In this document: positions 1 through 7,755 of the stretch, in pieces
Position numbering within the stretch: the first letter of the stretch is position 1
Layout of the letters: every line of letters starts with the position of its first letter
From: Streptococcus ruminicola
GTDB lineage: Bacteria; Bacillota; Bacilli; Lactobacillales; Streptococcaceae
Assembly (NCBI RefSeq): GCF_011387195.1
Contig: NZ_CP046919.1
Location: 682,001-746,000 of the forward strand
Reading direction: 5' to 3'
DNA length: 64,000 nt
Translations under genes and position numbers: made by a program
The notes under the pieces: generated by a model
What the model saw: only the letters and a program-made list of their open reading frames with translations
Database searches by the model: none
What the model was told of the DNA's origin: nothing

Positions 1-1569
1 TCACAAGAAGCTGCAGAAATCCTAGCTCATTACGACCACCCTGGAGAAACAGTCGAAGAAGAAATCCAAGAACTTCGCAAAGAATGGGAAGACCGCTTGA
101 CTAACCTACAAGTCAACACACCTAGCCCAGAATTCAACACTATGCTTAACACTTGGAATGCTTATAACTGTTACATGACCTTTATCTGGTCACGCGCAGC
201 ATCATTTGTTTACTGTGGTCTTCGTAACGGTTATGGTTACCGCGATACTGTCCAAGACATCCAAGGTATCATTCACTTGAAACCTGAAATGGCTGCCGAA
301 AAAATTCGTTTCATGTTGTCAGCCCAAGTTGACAATGGTGGCGGACTTCCACTTGTAAAATTCACTCATAACCCAGGACATGAAGACACACCTGATGATG
401 CTTCTTACGTTCAAGAAACTGGACACCCAGCTTACCGTGCTGACGATGCTCTCTGGCTCTTCCCAACAGTTTACAAATACATCTCTGAAACAGGAAACCT
501 TGCTTTCCTTGATGAAGTGATTCCATTTGCCAATAAAGGCGAGGCTAGTGTTTACGAACACTTAAAAGGTGCTGTTCAATTCTCACTTGACCACCTCGGA
601 CCACACGGCATGCCTGCTGGACTTTATGCCGACTGGAATGACTGCCTTCGTCTCGGTGCCAATGGTGAATCATCATTTGTCGCTTTGCAATTCTACTATG
701 CCCTAAGTGTCTTGCGCGAATTTGCCAAAGCCAAAGAAGATACTGACTACCTTACTTTTCTCGACTCTGAACAAGAGAAAATGGGACAAAAAATTCAAGA
801 CCTCTGCTGGGACAATGACCGCTTCATTCGCGGCTTTACCGAAGCTGGCGAACGTATCGGGGCAGCTGATGACCCAGAAGCTAACATGTGGCTTAACCCT
901 CAAAGCTGGGCTGTTATCAGTGGCTTTGCTGACAAAGAACAAGCTGAACTTGCCATGAACAATGTCTACGAGCAACTTAATACTGATTATGGTGCCATCC
1001 TCATGAACCCACCATATCACGCTCATGCATTCGATGGAGCCCTTGCCGTTATCTACAACCAAGGGACAAAAGAAAATGCAGGTATCTTCTCACAATCACA
1101 AGGCTGGTTAATCCTAGCTGAAGCCCTACGCGGACAAGGACAGCGTGCCTTTACTTACTTTATGGAAAATGCCCCAGCTGGTCAAAATGACTGTGCAGAA
1201 ATTCGCCAACTAGAACCTTACTGCTATGGTCAATTCACAGAAGGTCCTGCTAGTCCACACTTCGGACGTTCACACGTTCACTGGCTCACAGGTACAGCAT
1301 CAACTGTCATGGTTGGTTGTGTGGAAGGTATCTTGGGACTTCGACCTGACTTAGGCGGATTAAAACTCTCACCAGCCATTCCAAAAGAATGGGATAACTT
1401 CAGCATGACTAAGATTTTCCGTGGCAAAGAACTTCACATCACTGTGGAAAATCCAAACCACAAGGAAACAGGCTTTACAAAACTTGTCCTAAACGGTCAA
1501 GAACTTGACCAAGCCTATCTTCCTGAAGACCTCTTACAAGACACTAACCAAATCACTCTTACTCTATAA
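1..1569 (+). CDS. GH94 glycoside phosphorylase (cellobiose/chitobiose phosphorylase-like), 3' part
   Basis: The reading frame is open from base 1 to the TAA at 1567, so the 5' end lies outside the window; 522 codons are present of about 800 usual for the family. GH94 enzymes split beta-linked disaccharides with phosphate in the cytoplasm, giving a sugar 1-phosphate and a free sugar. Visible family signatures are GYGYRDTVQD (about 226-255), the ADWNDC motif (about 628-645) that in the family carries the general-acid Asp, and the C-terminal segment FGRSHVHWLTGTAST. The exact donor (cellobiose, cellodextrin, laminaribiose or diacetylchitobiose) cannot be read from the sequence. The neighbouring secreted licheninase, on the other strand, favours a beta-glucan oligosaccharide. 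Ends at a strong terminator. Confidence 0.85.
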   Translation, partial: SQEAAEILAHYDHPGETVEEEIQELRKEWEDRLTNLQVNTPSPEFNTMLNTWNAYNCYMTFIWSRAASFVYCGLRNGYGYRDTVQDIQGIIHLKPEMAAEKIRFMLSAQVDNGGGLPLVKFTHNPGHEDTPDDASYVQETGHPAYRADDALWLFPTVYKYISETGNLAFLDEVIPFANKGEASVYEHLKGAVQFSLDHLGPHGMPAGLYADWNDCLRLGANGESSFVALQFYYALSVLREFAKAKEDTDYLTFLDSEQEKMGQKIQDLCWDNDRFIRGFTEAGERIGAADDPEANMWLNPQSWAVISGFADKEQAELAMNNVYEQLNTDYGAILMNPPYHAHAFDGALAVIYNQGTKENAGIFSQSQGWLILAEALRGQGQRAFTYFMENAPAGQNDCAEIRQLEPYCYGQFTEGPASPHFGRSHVHWLTGTASTVMVGCVEGILGLRPDLGGLKLSPAIPKEWDNFSMTKIFRGKELHITVENPNHKETGFTKLVLNGQELDQAYLPEDLLQDTNQITLTL

Positions 1570-1575
1570 AGAAAG

Positions 1576-1599
1576 CTGGGACTTGCTCCCAGTTTTTTT
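1576..1599 (+). terminator. Terminator of the GH94 gene
   Basis: CTGGGA and TCCCAG pair around a 5-nt loop and are followed by seven T. It lies 7 nt after the stop codon. Confidence 0.85.
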
Positions 1600-1602
1600 A
1601 TG

Positions 1603-1782
1603 GCTTCATTTTAAAAAAACGTCCCTTTTCTAAGACAAAATCAGTTTCTATAAGAGCTGTTAAGAATGATTGCATTATTTTATTCAGCCAAGGCAATTAC
1701 TGCTTCAAATCGCCTTTTATAGCTGTTATACACAAGCTTATCAAACTTATCAAGACACCAATCAATTGATTCCACTCATCAC
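1603..1782. other. Gene-free stretch with a possible decayed coding remnant
   Basis: The 379 nt between the GH94 gene and the licheninase gene hold no intact ORF with a ribosome site. On the minus strand 1775-1680 reads 31 codons (V-E-S-I-D-W-C-L-D-K-F-D-K-L-V-Y and onward to a TAA) with protein-like composition but no start or SD. It may be the tail of a lost gene; I do not recognise it. Confidence 0.25.
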
Positions 1783-1816
1783 AAAAAAGGAACTGAGACA
1801 AGCTCAGCTCCTTTTA
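1783..1816 (-). terminator. Terminator downstream of the licheninase gene
   Basis: Near-perfect inverted repeat (AAAAGGA, CTGAG / CTCAG, TCCTTTT) about 130 nt past the licheninase stop. On the minus strand it ends in TTCCTTTTTT; it could also work weakly on the plus strand. Confidence 0.65.
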
Positions 1817-1948
1817 TCGTTAACGTTTAAAAAGAAAGAATTTTAAAGAGTTATTTTGTTGAGAGAGATTTTAACCGATTTATTTTGGGAGTGTAGTTAT
1901 AATCAGTTAAGTAAAAACAAATTGTTATTTGGTTACTGTCTAGCTTAA

Positions 1949-2662
1949 TTAAAATTTATCGTAGCTAATCCAGTCATAATATGCATACAAAGGAGTTCGA
2001 CCATTGTAAGCACCCAACCAAGAATCCACTTCATGAGTTCCAGGCCAAGCATTCATCATAATCTTACCAGGTGTGCTAGGAATATTGTTGTAAGCAGTGT
2101 AAACAGCTCTTCCATCAACATACCAAGTAATGTGATCAGCTTGCCAATCAAAACCATAAGTATGGAAGCCTTGAGATGCATCAAATCCTAAATTGTAAAG
2201 GTATTCGTGATTACCTTGACCGCTTGTGTAGTAGTTGAATTGAACTTTTGTTGTATCTTTCCCTAAAAATTCAATGTCAATTTCATCCCATTTTGTACCA
2301 TCACTTGGTCCAGTATAAGTAAAGAATGAAGAAACGACACCTGGATTTTTAATAGGTTTCATGTTTACTTGGAAAAGACCATAGCCAAAGCGTTCTTTAC
2401 TACGCCATTCGCCCCCAGTGTAGCCGCCACGACCATCACTGCCAATTTTAAGACTCATCAAGCCGTTATTAAAGCCGACATTTCCAGGGACAAAATTACA
2501 GTTAAACATACCACCATTAGAACCATTACGAAGTTCCATGGCATTACCATTATAGTAATTTAGTTCTTGACTATAGTGGTATTTGCTTTGCGCATCAACA
2601 CCTTGTTGAAAACCAAAGAAAGCCAATAAGAGAACAATTAAACAACTAACTTTTTTCCACAT
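1949..2662 (-). CDS. bglS: Secreted licheninase, endo-beta-1,3-1,4-glucanase (GH16)
   Basis: A 237-residue precursor with a signal peptide (MWKK, hydrophobic core to about residue 20, likely cleavage after VDA at 24). The GH16 catalytic motif E-I-D-I-E is at residues 127-131 (nucleophile and acid/base Glu at 127 and 131). The enzyme hydrolyses mixed-linkage beta-glucan (lichenan, cereal glucan) outside the cell. Length agrees with Bacillus and S. bovis/S. equinus lichenases. Monocistronic, with an unusually long leader of about 220 nt. A CcpA cre-like site covers the likely -10 region, so glucose repression is expected. The adjacent GH94 phosphorylase could use the oligosaccharides released. 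Confidence 0.93.
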   Translation of the reverse strand: MWKKVSCLIVLLLAFFGFQQGVDAQSKYHYSQELNYYNGNAMELRNGSNGGMFNCNFVPGNVGFNNGLMSLKIGSDGRGGYTGGEWRSKERFGYGLFQVNMKPIKNPGVVSSFFTYTGPSDGTKWDEIDIEFLGKDTTKVQFNYYTSGQGNHEYLYNLGFDASQGFHTYGFDWQADHITWYVDGRAVYTAYNNIPSTPGKIMMNAWPGTHEVDSWLGAYNGRTPLYAYYDWISYDKF

Positions 2663-2896
2663 AATAATACCTCAATTTTAATCATTTTTAAAAAGTAGTT
2701 CTGTCAGAAAAAGGAACTAATCTCCTCTACTACAGATTGAAAACGCCTAATCAATCGTAGTTAAATTCACTTTTTCTTTTCAGTAACTGTTACTTCAAAA
2801 ATGGGGCAATTTTTTCTTTTTCATATTCCGAAAAGAATGCTAGTCACACGATAAATGTTTCTCTTTAAAATCCTCCTTACACCGTTATGTCATAAG

Positions 2897-2911
2897 TATA
2901 GCGCTTTCATT
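2897..2911 (-). promoter_or_regulatory. cre-like site for CcpA upstream of the licheninase
   Basis: Minus strand AATGAAAGCGCTATA; the ATGAAAGCG core followed by CTATAC fits the Gram-positive cre consensus with one mismatch and overlaps a possible -10 box, TATACT. Catabolite repression is inferred. Confidence 0.65.
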
Positions 2912-2972
2912 TTAGATAATATATTATATTCCCACAAAAAATATCAAATTTATGACCTGAAGGCAGAAAATT

Positions 2973-3024
2973 AAAAAAGTCTTCTCAGAACCATTTTGCT
3001 AAAAAATAGCTCTAAGAAGACTTC
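2973..3024 (-). terminator. Terminator of the small membrane protein gene
   Basis: Long inverted repeat with arms AAGTCTTCT and AGAAGACTT, extended by further pairs. On the minus strand it ends in CTTTTTTAA, 29 nt after the stop of the gene at 3053-3226. Confidence 0.8.
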
Positions 3025-3052
3025 CTAAAAATAAAGAAAGACAACTCATCAT

Positions 3053-3226
3053 TTAAACGTGGTGACTCAATTTCACTCGTTTATAAGACATAATGACTTG
3101 CATTAATGCTGATAAAAAGAAAATAACTGCAGCTAAAATCAAGACACTTTTCACACCACTATCTAAAAATGCTAGAACCAGCAAAATCAAATCAATAATT
3201 CTGACATAAATGCTAATTTCCTTCAT
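3053..3226 (-). CDS. Small two-helix membrane protein, 57 residues
   Basis: Starts MKEISIYVRIIDLILLVLAF and ends KRVKLSHHV. Two hydrophobic segments (about residues 8-22 and 28-46) separated by DSGVKS, with a basic tail, predict a membrane hairpin with the tail in the cytoplasm by the positive-inside rule. The ATG has an excellent SD, GGGAGG, 9 nt upstream, and the unit has its own promoter (TATAAT at 3290-3285) and terminator. A cre-like site lies just downstream of the -10, where bound CcpA would block transcription. I do not recognise the family. Being short, it is easily missed by annotation. Confidence 0.7.
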   Translation of the reverse strand: MKEISIYVRIIDLILLVLAFLDSGVKSVLILAAVIFFLSALMQVIMSYKRVKLSHHV

Positions 3227-3265
3227 CGACAAAAACCTCCCTTTATTTTATCCCATGTATTTTTA

Positions 3266-3290
3266 TAAAACCGCTTTCATATATATTATA
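3266..3290 (-). promoter_or_regulatory. -10 box plus cre-like site of the small membrane protein gene
   Basis: TATAAT at 3290-3285 is followed by ATGAAAGCGGTTTTA (3280-3266), a cre-like sequence in a roadblock position. Confidence 0.6.
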
Positions 3291-3333
3291 CTACATTTTT
3301 TGCCGTTTTTTCATAAAATATTAAAAAAATTTT

Positions 3334-3370
3334 ATAAAAAACCACAATTTCAACGTGAAACTGTGGTTTA
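3334..3370 (-). terminator. Terminator of the CsbD-like gene
   Basis: Arms AAACCACA and TGTGGTTT around a 15-nt loop, followed on the minus strand by a T-rich run, 5 nt after the stop codon. Confidence 0.8.
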
Positions 3371-3374
3371 ATTA

Positions 3375-3584
3375 CTATTTTTTCTTATCTAATGCTTTCT
3401 TGATGCTATCAACAGCCCCTTCAGAGCCTTCTTTGATATCATCAACAATTTCCCTACCTTTAGCCAGTGTTTTATCAACCAAGCCTTCAATTTCTACCTT
3501 TTTATCACCAGTTACCTTACCTAGCCCTTCCTTAAGACTTCCCTTAACTTGGTCCAGTTTAGCTTTGTATTTTTCGTCAGACAT
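3375..3584 (-). CDS. CsbD family stress-associated protein
   Basis: A 69-residue, highly charged protein with the CsbD-type pattern: KLDQVKGSLKEGLGKVTGDK near the N terminus, then amphipathic helices rich in Lys, Glu and Asp. CsbD proteins are small, soluble and helical; in Bacillus they belong to the general stress response, but their biochemical role is unknown. Start ATG at 3584 has an SD (AGGAGG) about 8 nt upstream. It stands alone between two terminators and has a cre-like site upstream, so carbon-source control is likely. Confidence 0.85.
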   Translation of the reverse strand: MSDEKYKAKLDQVKGSLKEGLGKVTGDKKVEIEGLVDKTLAKGREIVDDIKEGSEGAVDSIKKALDKKK

Positions 3585-3645
3585 ATTAGTGTCCTCCTAT
3601 CTTTAAATTACCTAAAGTCTATCATTTTCAGTTAGATAAGTAAAA

Positions 3646-3660
3646 GAATTCGCTTTCATT
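3646..3660 (-). promoter_or_regulatory. cre-like site upstream of the CsbD-like gene
   Basis: Minus strand AATGAAAGCGAATTC contains the ATGAAAGCG core of a CcpA site. It is the third such core within 760 bp. Confidence 0.5.
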
Positions 3661-3671
3661 TTCTGATAAAT

Positions 3672-3703
3672 AAAAAAAGACCGCCAGACTCGAGCACTGG
3701 CGG
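3672..3703 (-). terminator. Terminator of rpmH
   Basis: GC-rich arms CCGCCAG and CTGGCGG with a 9-nt loop, followed on the minus strand by TCTTTTTTT. Confidence 0.9.
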
Positions 3704-3714
3704 ATAGTCTATCA

Positions 3715-3849
3715 TTAAGCAGATAAAACTTTACGTCCTTTACGACGACGAGCAGCAAGCACGCGACGTCCGTTTTTAGTTGACATACGGTGACGGAATC
3801 CGTGTTTACGTTGACGACGGATTTTACTTGGTTGATAAGTACGTTTCAC
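3715..3849 (-). CDS. rpmH: 50S ribosomal protein L34
   Basis: 44 residues beginning with the invariant (V/M)[18 protein letters not shown] and ending RKGRKVLSA, the full usual length. L34 is a small, very basic protein of the large ribosomal subunit. The start codon is GTG at 3849 with an SD (GGAGG) about 9 nt upstream. In many Firmicutes rpmH is directly upstream of rnpA; here it lies downstream of the rnpA-yidC-jag unit, separated from it by the LytTR/ABC module, and has its own terminator. Confidence 0.97.
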
Positions 3850-4040
3850 GATGAATACCTCCTAATAGATTTTCGTATTCGTTTAGCCGGCTATATTTGA
3901 TCAGTTACTAAACATACCATACTATTTTATAATAAGTACGTCTAACTGTCAAGCTCTACTTTTTGTTTAATTTCAAAGACTTTCTTTTGAGCGTCTGATA
4001 GAAGAAAAAGTCCTGAATCCTGGCAATAATAAGTTAAAAT

Positions 4041-4445
4041 TTATTTTTTAGTTTTTTCTTGTAGTTTCTGGTTAATATTTTTGACGCGATTATTAAAGCT
4101 AATATAAATCACGAGCCAAATAATCAAATAAGTTAGAATAAACTCACCTAAAAATGGTAGTGACCAGATAAAAGATGTTGTGGTACCAATTAACATATTT
4201 AACCAGCTGTTCAAACCATAAACTAAACAAAAGTGAATCAGAATTTCCCAAGTAATTGGAATAGCATCCACCTCAAAAATCATACTGACAATTCCTATCA
4301 AACCACTCACCAAAACAACGCTAGTAATCTGCTGAGTCGTCTGAGTAGCCACATTATTTTGCCATAAAAAGAATAAGTAAAGAAGGCCTCCAAAGCCAAC
4401 ACCAACTAGAAAATAGACAATCCCTCGTTTCAAAAAAGTCATCAA
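4041..4445 (-). CDS. DUF3021 family membrane protein, probable partner of the LytTR regulator
   Basis: A 134-residue protein with four hydrophobic segments (about residues 10-28, 38-58, 68-88 and 100-122) and a basic C-terminal tail (NRVKNINQKLQEKTKK). It matches the small four-helix proteins (DUF3021) encoded next to stand-alone LytTR DNA-binding proteins. In streptococcal LytTR regulatory systems such as HdrRM and BrsRM of S. mutans the membrane partner holds the LytTR protein inactive. By analogy this one may restrain the product of 4453-4908, whose stop lies 7 nt upstream. It is the last gene of the four-gene unit. The signal sensed is unknown. Confidence 0.75.
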   Translation of the reverse strand: MMTFLKRGIVYFLVGVGFGGLLYLFFLWQNNVATQTTQQITSVVLVSGLIGIVSMIFEVDAIPITWEILIHFCLVYGLNSWLNMLIGTTTSFIWSLPFLGEFILTYLIIWLVIYISFNNRVKNINQKLQEKTKK

Positions 4446-4452
4446 TCACACC

Positions 4453-4908
4453 TCACAATCCCAAAGCTTTTTCCAAAGCTGACAAATAACGTCTGCTAAC
4501 ATTTGTCGTCACGTCATTTGTAAGCATGGCCAACATATTTCCTGAGAAGCTATTTTCTAAGGATTTTAAATGATTAATATTAATCAGAGCATGCTTTGAG
4601 ACCTGTACAAAGTCTGGATTAGCTAGACGCTCACGAAACTTGTACAAGCGATCCGTAGTGATAAGTCTTCCATTGGTCGTCTCCAAAATCAAAGAAGTCC
4701 CATCAACATCCACAAGAATCAAATCTGACACGCGTAATAACTCTGTACGAACAGCCGTTTTTACTGGCAAAATTTCCATTCTACTCTGCTCAAATTTTGC
4801 TAAATAATCTAAAACCTCCTGAACAGCTTGGTTACATTCTCCGCTTCGGACCAAAACCTCAATAGCCTCTTTTGGCAAACTGCTATCCTCTTCAAACTGG
4901 TAGTGCAC
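4453..4908 (-). CDS. LytTR-domain DNA-binding transcription regulator
   Basis: A 151-residue protein without a receiver domain. The C-terminal ~95 residues are a LytTR domain: LILVDVDGTSLILETTNGRL, then LANPDFVQVSKHALININHLKSLE and the final VSRRYLSALEKAL. The N-terminal 50 residues are acidic and helical. Such stand-alone LytTR proteins bind pairs of 9-bp direct repeats 12 bp apart; exactly such a pair (6676-6705) lies upstream of the first gene of this unit, so autoregulation is likely. It sits 14 nt after the ABC permease gene and 7 nt before the DUF3021 gene. Confidence 0.88.
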   Translation of the reverse strand: MHYQFEEDSSLPKEAIEVLVRSGECNQAVQEVLDYLAKFEQSRMEILPVKTAVRTELLRVSDLILVDVDGTSLILETTNGRLITTDRLYKFRERLANPDFVQVSKHALININHLKSLENSFSGNMLAMLTNDVTTNVSRRYLSALEKALGL

Positions 4909-4921
4909 CCTTTAACTCCTC

Positions 4922-5761
4922 TTATTTATTTTTAGTCAATGAGAATCGCTCAAGATATAAACTTAGCGCCAAAAGAACGATTATCCCACAAATGACAAGG
5001 CTCACTAGGAGCATTTCTTGATTCAAGGTCGTTAAGTTTTTTAATTTCAAACCAATTCCTAAGAATTCCTTGGCATCTGCGTTTACAGCGTCTTTTGCAA
5101 TCAAAAGCTGACGGTAAGCAGCTGATACGTAGGCTGCTGGTGTTAATTTAACCACTTTTTGTGCAAAATCAGGCAAAGCCCCAATCGGCATATAAACCCC
5201 AACAAGAAAACCTGAAACAGTTCCAACAATTGTCGCCAAAGCTTCACTTGTTGATAAGGTTTTAATGAATTGCAAGACAAACAAAGCAATTCCTGACCCC
5301 ATAATAGAACTTAGGAGCATGACTAAAAGGATTTGTGGTAAATAATCTAAATCAAAGCTGACCTCATCTTGCCAGTAGAAGTACAATTTCATAATGGCTA
5401 ACATAATTAATTGCATGATAAAACCAATCACACTAGAAGAAATCAAATAGCCAAGATAAAGTTTTAAACGAGAAATATCTGTTAACAAAAAGTCTTCCAA
5501 TTTATGGCTTACCTTATCTTGAACCAATCGCGTAACCCCAGTCCAAGTTGTTGTAATACTCGTAACAGCTAACGTTCCACCTAGAACCCAATTATCAAGA
5601 AGTTCTTCCAAATTCGGTGTTCCTGCAAATGAATCCTGCATATTTTTCTGCAAGAAAATCACATAAAGAATAAAAGCAATCAAAGCTCCCAAAAGTGAGA
5701 AAAAGACACTTGCTTTATTTGAAAAATAGAGCTGTAAATTGCGTTTTGTCATCGCCCACAT
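4922..5761 (-). CDS. ABC-2 type transporter permease
   Basis: 279 residues with six predicted membrane helices: one near residues 17-36, a large exposed loop (residues ~40-60), then helices around 60-80, 105-127, 140-165, 172-192 and 255-272. This is the ABC-2 exporter permease fold (pfam ABC2_membrane type). It starts 1 nt after the ATPase gene and must form the transporter with it. Related modules export drugs, peptides or polysaccharides; the cargo cannot be told. It is third last in the LytTR-controlled unit, so the exporter is probably the output or a protective arm of that system. Confidence 0.85.
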   Translation of the reverse strand: MWAMTKRNLQLYFSNKASVFFSLLGALIAFILYVIFLQKNMQDSFAGTPNLEELLDNWVLGGTLAVTSITTTWTGVTRLVQDKVSHKLEDFLLTDISRLKLYLGYLISSSVIGFIMQLIMLAIMKLYFYWQDEVSFDLDYLPQILLVMLLSSIMGSGIALFVLQFIKTLSTSEALATIVGTVSGFLVGVYMPIGALPDFAQKVVKLTPAAYVSAAYRQLLIAKDAVNADAKEFLGIGLKLKNLTTLNQEMLLVSLVICGIIVLLALSLYLERFSLTKNK

Positions 5762-5762
5762 A

Positions 5763-6614
5763 TTAAGCCATCTCCCTTCCCGTAATGTTCAAAAAGACAT
5801 CATTGATATTTGCTTTAACATAATCAAAATCATTAATAACTGTACGTTTATCTGATAAAATGGCCAAAGCTTTTGCAGAATCTTCAACAATAATTTTCAA
5901 ACGACCATCTCCCAAACGCTTACAGTCAAGGTCTGAGAAAGCAGCTACGTCACTTGTTTCAACCAATAAATATGGTTTTGAATAAGCTTCTTTTAATTCC
6001 TTAGCAGAACCTTTAGCTAAAACCTTCCCATGGTCAATAATATAAGCCATATCCGCATTCTCAGCCTCTTCAAGGTAATGAGTGGTCAAAAAGATAGTCA
6101 AGTTTTCTTCACGCTGTAAGCGACGTAAAATCTCCCAAATCGCGCGACGTGTCTGAATATCAAGTCCTGTCGTTGGCTCATCTAAGAAAAGTAAGTTAGG
6201 CTTATTCAAAAGGGCACGAACGATATCAACACGACGACGTTGACCACCTGATAACGTGCCATACGTTTGGTTCAAAAAAGCATCCAAACCTGTCAGCTGA
6301 ATAAGTTTTTCTAACCAAGCTTTATCCTGTTTACGGTAAAGCGCTTGGCGACTTTTCAAATTATCTAAAACCGTCAACTCCTCATCAAGCACACTTTCTT
6401 GAAAAACCATTCCAATCTTCAAATCTGCTGCCAATTCAATCTCACCTGACGTTGGTTTTAAGAGCCCCGTTAACATCTTCATAGTTGTTGATTTCCCAGC
6501 ACCATTTGTCCCAATATAAGCTAGCAATTTCCCTTCTTCCACTTCCAAATTCAAGTGGTCAATCACCGTTTTATCTCCGAAGGTTTTGATTAAATCTTTT
6601 GTTCTAATTAGCAT
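5763..6614 (-). CDS. ABC transporter ATP-binding protein
   Basis: 283 residues. Walker A GTNGAGKS at about 36-43, signature LSGGQRRRVDI near 122, Walker B LLFLDEPTT near 147, and the H-loop (LTTHYLEEAE) near 178 are all intact. The C-terminal third resembles the DrrA/CcmA drug-export ATPases. It powers the permease encoded 1 nt downstream. First gene of the unit 6614-4041; its promoter region carries LytTR-type direct repeats. The ATG (6614) has an SD, GGAGG, about 9 nt upstream. Confidence 0.9.
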   Translation of the reverse strand: MLIRTKDLIKTFGDKTVIDHLNLEVEEGKLLAYIGTNGAGKSTTMKMLTGLLKPTSGEIELAADLKIGMVFQESVLDEELTVLDNLKSRQALYRKQDKAWLEKLIQLTGLDAFLNQTYGTLSGGQRRRVDIVRALLNKPNLLFLDEPTTGLDIQTRRAIWEILRRLQREENLTIFLTTHYLEEAENADMAYIIDHGKVLAKGSAKELKEAYSKPYLLVETSDVAAFSDLDCKRLGDGRLKIIVEDSAKALAILSDKRTVINDFDYVKANINDVFLNITGREMA

Positions 6615-6637
6615 AATTAACCCTCCCTTTTGACATT

Positions 6638-6705
6638 ATTTTATCAAAAAAAGGCTTGAAATAAAGCATTTTTCGGTAAGCGGTTAAAAATAATTGCTAA
6701 GCGGT
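6638..6705 (-). promoter_or_regulatory. LytTR-type operator and promoter of the ABC/LytTR/DUF3021 operon
   Basis: On the minus strand ACCGCTTAG (6705-6697) and ACCGCTTAC (6684-6676) are direct repeats with a 12-nt spacer, i.e. a 21-bp period, the geometry bound by LytTR regulators such as ComE and BlpR. The inner edge is 32 nt from a -10 box TAAAAT (6643-6638), and no good -35 is present, as expected for an activated promoter. Binding by the linked LytTR protein is inferred. Confidence 0.7.
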
Positions 6706-6706
6706 A

Positions 6707-6732
6707 CAAAAAAAGCCCGAATGGGCTTTTAA
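6707..6732 (-). terminator. Terminator of rnpA-yidC-jag
   Basis: AAAAGCCC and GGGCTTTT arms with a GAAT loop, followed by T-rich sequence, 4 nt after the jag stop codon; works on either strand. Confidence 0.9.
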
Positions 6733-6735
6733 GTC

Positions 6736-7743
6736 TTATTGAACAGGTGTTACGACCACGTAACGATTTGGATCGTTCCCTTCAGAATAACTATCAACAC
6801 CTTCAATGCTTGTGATAGTTTTATGAACAATTTTGCGTTCACTATTACTCATTGGGTCCATGACATAATCTTTACCAGTTTCAAGCACACGGCTTGCAGC
6901 TTTGCGGGTAAATTCAATCAATGTCTCTGTACGGTGTTCCACGTAATCATGAACATTCAAAATCACAGAGAAATTCTTTGAATAACGGTCATGTAGGAAA
7001 TTTTGTGAAAGTAGTTGAAGTGATTTCAACACTTTTCCGTGATAGCCAATCACACGACCAGCTTCTGGTGTTTCAATTTGCAAATTGATTTGACGGCGAT
7101 TGTGGCTTGTTTCCACAGTTGCCTCAATATCCATTTCGTAGATGATTTTTTTAACATAATCAGCCACTTCTTCTGTCGCTTTTTCGATATCTTTACTCAA
7201 TTCACGTTGAGCTGGAAATTCGCTGGCCACAAATTCTTCAAAACTTTGGTCTGTGTTAACAGGTTTTGGTGTGTCTGAAACTTCTTTTGGCTCTGCAACT
7301 ACTTCGTTAGCATCGTCTGTTTTTCCAAGTGCTTCTAAAACTTCTGTATGTCCAGCTTCTTCAAGAATGGTTTGTGTTTTTTTCTTGTGCATGACGATAT
7401 CTTCTTTGACAGAATCATCGATGACTTCGCCACGTTCTTCCATTTTTTTAATGATGCTGGCTACTTTACGAAGCTCCATAGTATCTTCAAATTTTGATGA
7501 TACGGGCTCATTTTTTTGATTAACTTCTTCTGGTACACCTTTAACTGCTTTTTGGTTCGCACGGTGAGCAGTGACTTCATTAATTCCTTCAATATCTACT
7601 TGAGCTGGTTTCTTACCAAAGCCAAAGAAACCTTTTTTCTCACGAGAAACAACCTTAATATGGGCTTTGAGACGTGACAAGTTTAACTCTTTCAAGCCCT
7701 TTTCAATAGCATCTTCAACAGTTCGACCTGTGAATATTACCAT
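6736..7743 (-). CDS. jag: RNA-binding protein Jag/KhpB
   Basis: 335 residues: an N-terminal Jag domain (MVIFTGRTVEDAIEKGL..., with the KKGFFGFGKKPA segment near 35-48), a long charged linker (about 60-190), then a KH domain (about 200-275, with the GYHGKVLKSLQ loop) and an R3H domain (NSERKIVHK near 305). KhpB with KhpA binds RNA and affects cell elongation and division in streptococci; the linker is a target of Ser/Thr kinase signalling in pneumococcus. It follows yidC by 12 nt in the conserved rnpA-yidC-jag unit. Confidence 0.93.
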   Translation of the reverse strand: MVIFTGRTVEDAIEKGLKELNLSRLKAHIKVVSREKKGFFGFGKKPAQVDIEGINEVTAHRANQKAVKGVPEEVNQKNEPVSSKFEDTMELRKVASIIKKMEERGEVIDDSVKEDIVMHKKKTQTILEEAGHTEVLEALGKTDDANEVVAEPKEVSDTPKPVNTDQSFEEFVASEFPAQRELSKDIEKATEEVADYVKKIIYEMDIEATVETSHNRRQINLQIETPEAGRVIGYHGKVLKSLQLLSQNFLHDRYSKNFSVILNVHDYVEHRTETLIEFTRKAASRVLETGKDYVMDPMSNSERKIVHKTITSIEGVDSYSEGNDPNRYVVVTPVQ

Positions 7744-7755
7744 AGCTTTATCCTC

